A DNA stretch of 6,892 nt from DASYYE01 sp035946955 (GTDB lineage Bacteria > Actinomycetota > Actinomycetes > Streptosporangiales > Streptosporangiaceae). A program made the position numbers and the translations under genes. Each line of letters begins with the position of its first letter. The stretch's first letter is position 1. The notes under the pieces were generated by a model. That model saw only the letters and a list, made by a program, of their open reading frames with translations, was not told the DNA's origin and did not search any database. Where the stretch lies: NCBI GenBank assembly GCA_035946955.1, contig DASYYE010000089.1:1-6892 (forward strand). Direction: 5' to 3'. Positions 1 to 4,944 of the stretch are shown here, in pieces.

Positions 1-45
1 CCCCCCCCGCCACTGCCGCCTCCCGGAGTGACCTGGCCGCGACCG

Positions 46-74
46 GTGACTACCTCTCACCTGCGCAGTAGGCT
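46..74 (+). promoter_or_regulatory. Weak candidate promoter for the kinase operon
   Basis: GTGACT (46-51) and TAGGCT (69-74) are separated by 17 bp and resemble a vegetative -35/-10 pair. The -10 has the TAGxxT form common in actinomycetes, but the -35 matches TTGACA at only four of six positions. Transcription would start near 81, leaving a leader of roughly 65 nt before the kinase start. This is inferred from spacing and consensus only. Confidence 0.25.
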
Positions 75-93
75 GTTTACGTCCTCGTTACCG

Positions 94-112
94 GCGGCCG
101 AACACCGGCCGC
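94..112 (+). other. Inverted repeat in the kinase leader
   Basis: GCGGCCG (94-100) and CGGCCGC (106-112) are perfect 7-bp arms around a 5-nt loop. The hairpin would form in the 5' leader, ending about 14 nt before the purine-rich RBS. It could be a leader structure, a terminator for a gene to the left of the window, or chance in GC-rich DNA. No U-tract follows it. Confidence 0.35.
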
Positions 113-146
113 TGGCCGCAGCGTTGAGGGGCGGGGCGTCCCGGCG

Positions 147-2738
147 ATGGCAGCGCCTGGTGTGCGTCACGTGTCGTCCAGGCCACGTCCGCCTGGCCGC
201 CCGAACGACCATGCGCATCCCACCATCGGGATGCTCACGCTCGACCTGCTGGAACCTTTCACCGAGCAGTGGCTGGGGGCCGCCGACGGGGCGCGTGCCC
301 AGGACGCCTGCCTGATCTCGTTCTGCGGCCGGTCCGCAGGCGCACGTGAACCGGTGGACGCCGTCTATGACCTGGTCACGGCGGAATCGCTGGACGGCCT
401 GATCGTGTGGACGAGCGTGCTGGCCCCCGAGTTCGGCCTCGAACGGCTGGCGGAGTTCTGCCAGCGGCTCCCGCTGCCCGTCGTCAGCGTGGGGCAGGCG
501 CTGGGCCAGGCACCTGTGGTCCTGCCGCGGGACCGGCGGGCCATGTTTGACATGGTGAGTCACCTGATCGGGGTGCACGGCTGCCGGCGGGTCGCCTTTG
601 TCCGCGGCTCGCCAGCGCATGTGCGGGAGGAAGAGCGTTACCTGGGCTACGCCGACGCGCTCGCCCACCACGGGCTGGCCGCCGACCCCGCCCTGCTGCC
701 GGCGCCGCTGGAGTCCACAGCACCTGATTCGCTCGCCCCGGTCACCCGCATGCTGGCCAGCGGGGAACCGCCCGATGCCATCGTCGCCGCCAACGACAAC
801 CTGGCGGTCGCCGTGCTCTCGGTCCTGGCGTCCGCGGGCACCCGTGCCCCGGAGGAGGTGGCGGTCGTCGGGTTCGGCGACTTCTTCAGCATCCGCCCAG
901 GCGATGTCAGCTTCGACAGCGATAGCGGCGGGGGGAGCGGGGCGCTCCCGCTGGGCCAGAATGTGGACCCCGGCGCGCTGTCACTGACGACGGTCCGCAC
1001 GCCCTACCAGGAGATGGGCAGACGCGCGGTCGAGGTCGTGCTTGCGATGGTCCGCGGCGGAACCGTTCCTGACGTGGCCACTGTCCAGCCAGAGCTGGTC
1101 GTGCGGCGTTCCTGCGGCTGTCTCCCGACTATCTCCCGGGACCCCCCTGCCGCCCCGGGAGCGTGGGAGGTTCCCGCCGCCCGGCTCTGGCGCGCACTGA
1201 CCTACCGGTCGGACCACCTGCCCAACGACTGGCCGCAGCACTTGTCCGCGGCTTTCTTCGCCGAGACGGGCGGCGCTCAGCCAGGCGCCTTCCTCCACCT
1301 CTTCGAGGAACTGGTGCAGCTCAGCCTGCGCGGCGGGGAGAGCGTGCAGAACTGGCGGCAGGTGATCCACACACTGCGTCAGTCCGTGGGGGGTGCCGCC
1401 ACAGGCACGGCACAGCTCATGCGGGCCGAGGACACCTGTACGCAGGCACTGACCCTGCTGGCCGACAATGCCGAACGGTTCTGGCGTTACGGGCAGATCC
1501 TGACGGAGAAGCGCGACACGATCGTGCGGGAGGTGGGCCACCAGCTCGTCACCTCGCCCAGTGTCGCGGCGCTTGCCCACCGGCTCGCCGCGGAACTGCC
1601 CAAGCTGGGCATTCCCAGTTGCTACCTCGCCACCTATGAGCGGGATCCGGCGCAAGCCGAGGATCCAGACGCCGCGGCCGGGACGCCGCGGCCGTGGGTG
1701 CACGCCGCCCCGGCAGGGGCGCGGTCGGCCTGGTCCCGCCTGCTGCTCGCCTACGAGAACGGTGCGGTGACCGACCTCACGGCGCACGGCGTTGTCTACC
1801 CCTCGGTGCGGCTCGTGCCAGCGGATGCGTTGCCGTGCGAGGCAATGTTCAACATGGTCGCGCTGCCGCTGCGCTTCGCGGACCAGCCGCTCGGGTTCGT
1901 GCTCCTCGAGGTCGGCCCGAGGATCGGCTGGGTCTACGCCGCCCTGCAGGAACAGCTCAGCGCCGCGCTGTACAAGGCGTTCCTGGTCGAGAGCGAGCGC
2001 GCGGCGGTGGCCGCCCTGACCGAGGCGCAGCGGCGTGATGAGCGGCACCGGCTGGCCGTCGAGCTGCACGACTCCGTGTCGCAGGCGCTGTTCTCGATGA
2101 CGCTGCACACGCGGGCGGTGCAGCTGGCGGTTCAGCAGCAGGGCCTCGACGACCAGAACCGGATCGTGACGAGCCTGGCCGAGTTGCGGGAGCTGACCCA
2201 GGATGCGCTCACCGAGATGCGGGCGCTGATCCTCGAGTTGCGCCCGGACACGGACGACCCGCAGCCGCGCCCGGACGAGGACGAACTACACCGGCAGGGG
2301 CTGGTCGCCGCGGTCCGCAAGCACGCCGCGGGCGTCGCGGCACGGGAAGGGCTCGAGGTGGCGGTCGAAGCGCCGCAGGGCGGGCTGGCACTGCCGGCCT
2401 CAGCAGAGACCGAACTCTTCCGCATCGTCCAGGAGGCGGTGCACAACAGCGTCAAGCATGCCCGTCCCGGCCACATCAGCATCCGGCTGGCTGAAGGCGC
2501 TGATGCCGCCGGGACGCTCGTCGTGGAGGTCGCTGACGATGGCGTCGGTTTTGACCCTGGCATCCCCCGTCCGGGACACCTGGGCCTGGAGGGCATGCGC
2601 GAGCGGGCGAAGCGGATCGGTGGCCGGTTTTCGGTGAAGAGTTCCCCCGGCGCCTCGACGACCGTGCGGGTCGTGGTGCCAGGGCTGCTGCGGCAGCAGC
2701 CGGCCGGGCAGGACCGGCCGAGCACGATGGCGGTGTAG
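147..2738 (+). CDS. Soluble sensor histidine kinase with LacI-type ligand-binding input domain and GAF domain
   Basis: An 863-residue kinase, first gene of a two-component operon. Residues about 25-325 form a LacI/periplasmic-binding-protein-like sensor that ends in a VVRRSCGC motif (Ser322-Cys325). About 330-455 is helical and contains a NWRQVIHTLR segment. About 459-625 is GAF-like. HisKA_3 follows, with ELHDSVSQ and phosphoacceptor His641. The HATPase shows an N box with Asn767, a G1 box DDGVGFD (797-803) and a GLEGM G2 motif. No signal peptide or membrane segment is visible, so it should be cytoplasmic, and there is no N-terminal HTH as in true LacI repressors. A glycine/aspartate-rich insertion (about 248-278) lies between the VVGF strand and LTTVR. 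The ATG at 147 is chosen because GAGGGGCGGGG lies just upstream; GTG at 162 or 171 is possible. The domain calls are firm; a sugar-like ligand is inference. Confidence 0.93.
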   Translation: MAAPGVRHVSSRPRPPGRPNDHAHPTIGMLTLDLLEPFTEQWLGAADGARAQDACLISFCGRSAGAREPVDAVYDLVTAESLDGLIVWTSVLAPEFGLERLAEFCQRLPLPVVSVGQALGQAPVVLPRDRRAMFDMVSHLIGVHGCRRVAFVRGSPAHVREEERYLGYADALAHHGLAADPALLPAPLESTAPDSLAPVTRMLASGEPPDAIVAANDNLAVAVLSVLASAGTRAPEEVAVVGFGDFFSIRPGDVSFDSDSGGGSGALPLGQNVDPGALSLTTVRTPYQEMGRRAVEVVLAMVRGGTVPDVATVQPELVVRRSCGCLPTISRDPPAAPGAWEVPAARLWRALTYRSDHLPNDWPQHLSAAFFAETGGAQPGAFLHLFEELVQLSLRGGESVQNWRQVIHTLRQSVGGAATGTAQLMRAEDTCTQALTLLADNAERFWRYGQILTEKRDTIVREVGHQLVTSPSVAALAHRLAAELPKLGIPSCYLATYERDPAQAEDPDAAAGTPRPWVHAAPAGARSAWSRLLLAYENGAVTDLTAHGVVYPSVRLVPADALPCEAMFNMVALPLRFADQPLGFVLLEVGPRIGWVYAALQEQLSAALYKAFLVESERAAVAALTEAQRRDERHRLAVELHDSVSQALFSMTLHTRAVQLAVQQQGLDDQNRIVTSLAELRELTQDALTEMRALILELRPDTDDPQPRPDEDELHRQGLVAAVRKHAAGVAAREGLEVAVEAPQGGLALPASAETELFRIVQEAVHNSVKHARPGHISIRLAEGADAAGTLVVEVADDGVGFDPGIPRPGHLGLEGMRERAKRIGGRFSVKSSPGASTTVRVVVPGLLRQQPAGQDRPSTMAV

Positions 2739-2757
2739 CGACGTCGCATGAGGGGGA

Positions 2758-3435
2758 GTGGTGGTGGGCCAGACGAGCGGCAACAGCCCCATCCGGGTCT
2801 TCCTGGTCGACGACCATGCGGTCGTGCGGCGCGGCATGCTCGCGTTCTTCGACGTGCTCGGTGACATCGAGGTCGCGGGCGAGGCCACCGACGGGCAAGA
2901 GGCCATCGATGAGCTCGCCGTGATGGCGGCCCGGGGTGACCTGCCGGATGTGGTGCTGATGGACCTGCTCATGCCCCGCCTCGACGGCATCGCCGCCACC
3001 GCCGCGATCAAGCAGCGCTACCCCGGCGTCGAGGTGGTGGCGATGACCAGTTTCAGCGAGGCCGGGCGGGTGCATGTGGCCTTGGCGGCCGGGGCAGCCG
3101 GCTACCTGCTGAAAGACGCCGAAGCCGACGAGGTGGGCGCCGCGGTCCGGGCCGCACACCGCGGCGAGGTGCACCTCGACAGTGTCGTAGCCCGTGAGCT
3201 GACCCGGTCCCTGGTGGCCTCCGAGCACGCCGCGGACACTCTCACCCCCCGGGAACGCGAGATCCTGGTGCTCGTGGCGCAGGGCCGTTCCAACTGCGAT
3301 ATTGCCAAGGCCCTGGTGGTCAGCGAGCGCGCCGCACGCACCGACGTGAGTGGTGTGCTGGCCAAACTGGGCCTTGCGTCGCGGACCCAGGCCGCGCTGT
3401 GGGCCGTGCGGGAAGGCCTGGTCCCGGCTGACTGA
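2758..3435 (+). CDS. NarL/FixJ-family response regulator, partner of the upstream kinase
   Basis: A 225-residue response regulator 19 bp after the kinase stop, so almost certainly cotranscribed and phosphorylated by it. The receiver has the acidic pair Asp18-Asp19, phosphoacceptor Asp69 in VVLMDLLMP, Thr97 and Lys119 in YLLKDA. The C-terminal LuxR-type HTH begins at LTPREREIL (162-170). Three consecutive GTG codons (2758, 2761, 2764) follow AGGGGGAG. The third has the best distance from that RBS, so translation may start at 2764, two residues shorter. The recognition-helix region reads SERAARTDVSGVLAKL (189-204). Family members usually read close to SEKTVKTHVSNILAKL, so the His and Asn positions are Asp196 and Gly199 here. 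Target promoters cannot be read from the sequence. Confidence 0.93.
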   Translation: MVVGQTSGNSPIRVFLVDDHAVVRRGMLAFFDVLGDIEVAGEATDGQEAIDELAVMAARGDLPDVVLMDLLMPRLDGIAATAAIKQRYPGVEVVAMTSFSEAGRVHVALAAGAAGYLLKDAEADEVGAAVRAAHRGEVHLDSVVARELTRSLVASEHAADTLTPREREILVLVAQGRSNCDIAKALVVSERAARTDVSGVLAKLGLASRTQAALWAVREGLVPAD

Positions 3436-3456
3436 GCGCGCTGTCAGCGAGTCAGT
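3431..3456 (+). terminator. Weak hairpin at the end of the two-component operon
   Basis: ACTGA (3431-3435) pairs with TCAGT (3452-3456), and an inner CGC/GCG helix can form, separated by a small internal loop. It overlaps the response-regulator stop codon and has no U-tract. A rho-independent role is possible but weakly supported. Confidence 0.25.
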
Positions 3457-3603
3457 GGCTTGCGGAACCGCCTCGGTCATGGGCCAGAAATCGTGACGGC
3501 TGCGGTGTATCAGGACTCGGGGTGTCCTGCTCTGCCTTCGAGATGGGTCCATTACTGGTGGGAGCGCGGGCGGCGGTGCAGCCACCGCGGGGCGGGGGTT
3601 GGC

Positions 3604-4160
3604 ATGACTGGTTATCTGACGGCGCGGTCCGTCAGGAAGGCGCGGGCCACGCGTTCGCGGGTACTGGTGGTGGTCCTGCTGGCGACCGCTGCTCTGGCGA
3701 TGAGCGCCTACGGCAGCGCAATGGCCAGCGTGCAGGCCAATGCCAGGGGAGTCCCAGCGGCCATTTCGGCCAAGGGAACTGGGCGCCGCAGGCCACGGTT
3801 CCGGGCGCCTGGAACGACAGCCTCAATCAAACCAAGGTCACCTGGTGCCTGCAGGGCGGCTGCCCTGGTGGCCCGACCGACGTCATCCCCGGCGCGGACA
3901 ACGTCAGCGGGCCCGCACTGGCGTTCCTGAGGAGCAGCAAGGGAACCCTGTACGTAGCCTGGCGGACCCCGGCCAGTGGCGTCGTCGACTTCTCAGCGTC
4001 CGTCGACGGCGGCACCTTCACCGCCGCCGCGCGGCTCTCCAAGGCCCTCACCGGCGAGGCCCCGGCACTCGCGGCCCAGGGCTCAACCCTGTACGCCGCC
4101 TGGCGGGGCACCGGGACCAACCACCAGGTCTGGTACTCGAGTGCCACCAAGCCCACCTGA
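3604..4160 (+). pseudogene. Frameshifted secreted beta-propeller-like (BNR/sialidase-like repeat) protein
   Basis: Two reading frames make one protein. From ATG 3604 (GGGGG RBS at 3594-3598) one frame encodes a clear Sec signal peptide: Arg/Lys-rich start, then a VLVVVLLATAALAMSA core and a likely cleavage site near AMA-SVQA. The sense then moves to the -1 frame around the GGG run at 3774-3776, continuing with NWAPQATVPGAWND to the TGA at 4158. One extra base there would give an uninterrupted protein of about 185 residues. The mature part holds two similar units, GPALA...GTLYVAWRTP and APALA...STLYAAWRGT, and a degenerate Asp-box-like SVDGGTF. This resembles blades of bacterial sialidase/lectin-like propellers, which normally carry more blades. 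Two Cys in TWCLQGGC could form a disulfide. A 6-bp hairpin (3573-3588) lies just before the RBS. Sequencing error, mutation or programmed shift cannot be distinguished. Confidence 0.6.
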
Positions 4161-4165
4161 CAGGG

Positions 4166-4194
4166 TTGACGCAGATCCCTAACGCAGCTAACTA
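4166..4194 (+). promoter_or_regulatory. Promoter overlapped by palindromic operator
   Basis: TTGACG (4166-4171) and TAACTA (4189-4194) are separated by exactly 17 bp, a good vegetative promoter for high-GC DNA. The -10 element and predicted start point (about 4201) lie inside the palindrome cluster at 4177-4219, the usual arrangement for a repressed promoter. It points toward the ATG at 4236. Confidence 0.5.
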
Positions 4195-4219
4195 ACGATG
4201 TTAGTTAACATCGTTAGGG
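4177..4219. promoter_or_regulatory. Nested palindromic operator, TetR-type
   Basis: An AT-rich island in GC-rich DNA. CTAACGATGTTA (4192-4203) and TAACATCGTTAG (4206-4217) are perfect 12-bp inverted arms around GT. Each contains an 11-bp imperfect-centre palindrome TAAC-N3-GTTA. AACTAAC (4190-4196) and GTTAGTT (4200-4206) form a further perfect pair, and CCCTAACG (4177-4184) mirrors CGTTAGGG (4212-4219). TAAC recurs at 4180, 4193 and 4206, exactly 13 bp apart. TetR-family repressors typically bind such TAAC/GTTA palindromes, sometimes as two dimers. No TetR gene is in the window, so the regulator is unknown. It is unlikely to be a terminator: AT-rich stem, tiny loop and no U-tract. Confidence 0.6.
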
Positions 4220-4235
4220 AAGGGCGGGGATCGTC

Positions 4236-4328
4236 ATGAACACCGCTTCCGCCACCGGAGCCCGGCCCCAGGTACCGCGGCTGGTTAGTGTCGCTCAGGT
4301 GAGTGGCCAGCGGATGAGACCACGTCGA
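4236..4328 (+). pseudogene. Orphan start of a repressor-controlled gene, probably a 5' remnant
   Basis: AAGGGCGGGG (4220-4229) is well placed before ATG 4236, which begins MNTASATGARPQVPRLVSV. The frame stays open to 5018, but beyond about 4300 it becomes Arg/Ala/Gly-rich and runs antisense to the cysteine-rich ORF, the MerR gene and the end of the amidohydrolase gene, so the long ORF is not credible as a product. The promoter, operator, RBS and start look real, the gene body does not. The simplest reading is a gene truncated by deletion or rearrangement. The end coordinate is arbitrary, set at the neighbouring hairpin. I do not recognise the N-terminal sequence. Confidence 0.3.
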
Positions 4329-4351
4329 CCTGCCCTGGCGCCTTGGGCAGG
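4329..4351 (-). terminator. GC-rich hairpin after the MerR/cysteine-rich unit
   Basis: CCTGCCC (4329-4335) and GGGCAGG (4345-4351) are perfect 7-bp arms around a 9-nt loop, 16 nt beyond the stop of the cysteine-rich ORF. There is no U-tract, which is common among actinomycete terminators. It would also work for transcripts from the + strand promoter at 4166. Confidence 0.45.
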
Positions 4352-4367
4352 ACGACGGCCGGCGCTA

Positions 4368-4439
4368 TCAGCCGGGGCAGGTGACTGCGCCGCAGCAGCA
4401 GCCGCAGCACTCGGGGTCACCGCAGCATGGGCACCGCAT
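4368..4439 (-). CDS. Cysteine-rich 23-residue peptide, candidate micro-metallothionein
   Basis: ATG at 4439 opens a 23-codon ORF ending in TGA followed directly by TAG. Nine of 23 residues are Cys (positions 3, 5, 6, 11, 12, 14, 15, 16, 21), all coded TGC, in CxCC, CC and CxCCC clusters. The rest are Gly, Pro, Asp, Glu and a few others, with no aromatic residues. GGAGGTGA, a full match to the anti-Shine-Dalgarno, ends 6 nt before the ATG and overlaps the MerR stop, predicting coupled translation. Placed behind a divalent-metal MerR regulator, a metal-binding or buffering role is the natural inference. It is shorter than the known bacterial metallothioneins (SmtA, MymT, each over 50 residues), and I recognise no named family. 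Alternatives: a detached Cys-rich tail of MerR, since it lies in the same frame one stop and two codons later, or a chance ORF in GCN-rich DNA. Confidence 0.6.
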   Translation of the reverse strand: MRCPCCGDPECCGCCCGAVTCPG

Positions 4440-4445
4440 CGGGTC

Positions 4446-4453
4446 TCACCTCC
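4446..4453 (-). promoter_or_regulatory. Shine-Dalgarno of the cysteine-rich ORF
   Basis: GGAGGTGA on the minus strand is a perfect 8-nt anti-SD match, 6 nt before ATG 4439. Its last three bases are the MerR stop codon TGA. It is among the strongest RBSs in the window and is the main evidence that the short ORF is translated on its own. Confidence 0.65.
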
Positions 4454-4892
4454 CTTCCATGCCGGGGTCTGTGTCCGGGCACCGGGGCTGCCAGGTGCCC
4501 GGGGCTGGGTCGGGACAGGCGGGGCCGGGGATGGCGGTGAGCGTGGCCGTCAGCTCCCCACGCAGCCTGGCGAGCCGAGCCATCTCGGCGTCGATCTCGC
4601 TCAAGCGGCGGCGCAGCAACTCCGCGGCTGGCTCACATGGGCACTGCCCGGTGTCGCGGACTTCCAGCAGCTCGGCGATGGCGTCCAGCCGCAGGCCGAG
4701 CCGTTTGGCGCCGCGGATGAACTGCAGCCTGTCCAGGGCGCATTCGTCGTAGCGGCGGTGGTCTCCGGAGGTGCGCGCTGGCGCGGGCAGCAGGCCGGTC
4801 CGCTCGTAGTAGCGGATGGTGTCCGGGCGGACGCTTGCTCGGGCCGCGAGCTGGGTGATCGAAAGCCCGCCATGGGCCTGCGGCATGCTCAT
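4446..4892 (-). CDS. MerR-family divalent-metal-responsive transcriptional regulator
   Basis: A 148-residue protein, typical MerR length. Residues 10-50 carry the winged helix: LSITQLAARASVRPDTIRYYE, then GLLPAP and the RRY wing. A long dimerisation helix spans about 87-120. Candidate metal ligands are Cys84 and Cys86 (GQCPCEP, at the start of that helix) and Cys126 and Cys138 in the C-terminal loop region. A Cys at the first site is the hallmark of the divalent-metal sensors (ZntR/CadR/PbrR/MerR), whereas copper-sensing CueR has Ser there; the exact metal cannot be assigned. ATG 4892 is preferred over the upstream in-frame ATG 4979 because it matches the family N-terminus and sits at the end of a MerR-type promoter; ATG 4886 is also possible. 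It likely activates its own promoter, and with it the cysteine-rich ORF 6 nt after its stop. Confidence 0.9.
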   Translation of the reverse strand: MSMPQAHGGLSITQLAARASVRPDTIRYYERTGLLPAPARTSGDHRRYDECALDRLQFIRGAKRLGLRLDAIAELLEVRDTGQCPCEPAAELLRRRLSEIDAEMARLARLRGELTATLTAIPGPACPDPAPGTWQPRCPDTDPGMEGR

Positions 4893-4898
4893 GGGTTC

Positions 4899-4930
4899 AC
4901 CGTAAAACCTGGACCCAACTCCAGGTTCAA
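4899..4930 (-). promoter_or_regulatory. MerR-type promoter/operator of the metal-response unit
   Basis: On the minus strand TTGAAC (4930-4925) and TACGGT (4904-4899) are separated by 20 bp, the elongated spacer typical of MerR-activated promoters. Between them lies a perfect dyad with 8-bp arms AACCTGGA and TCCAGGTT (4920-4927 and 4906-4913) around a 6-bp centre. This fits repression and activation by DNA distortion from the adjacent MerR protein. The predicted start of transcription falls on or next to ATG 4892, so the mRNA may be leaderless. TTTTAC with a 17-bp spacer is an alternative -10. Confidence 0.7.
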
Positions 4931-4944
4931 GCCCTTTTTGGGGA

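Noticed and set aside
1..8. C8 homopolymer at the window edge
   Set aside because: Too short and too close to the edge to interpret; could be an assembly artefact or ordinary GC-rich sequence.
57..671. Long minus-strand ORF opposite the kinase gene
   Set aside because: Arg/His/Gly/Pro-rich composition without family features; a shadow of the GC-biased kinase codons.
981..2108. 375-codon minus-strand ORF opposite the kinase
   Set aside because: Same composition bias, no RBS or recognisable domain, fully antisense to a convincing kinase.
2476..3585. 369-codon minus-strand ORF across the kinase end and response regulator
   Set aside because: Antisense to two solid genes and with no protein-family features.
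3768..3780. Programmed -1 frameshift site
   Set aside because: No in-phase slippery heptamer and no obvious downstream pseudoknot; a single missing G explains the data.
4190..4217. AT-rich palindrome as a rho-independent terminator of the propeller gene
   Set aside because: The stem is AT-rich with almost no loop and no U-tract, and it sits on a promoter -10/start region; operator fits better.
4382..4410. CAG/CTG-like trinucleotide repeat as a simple-sequence repeat
   Set aside because: The repeat is short and imperfect, and is better explained by TGC (Cys) and GGC codons of the cysteine-rich ORF.
4446..4448. MerR stop TGA as a selenocysteine codon
   Set aside because: No recognisable SECIS-type hairpin placed directly after it, and an ideal RBS overlaps it for reinitiation at 4439.
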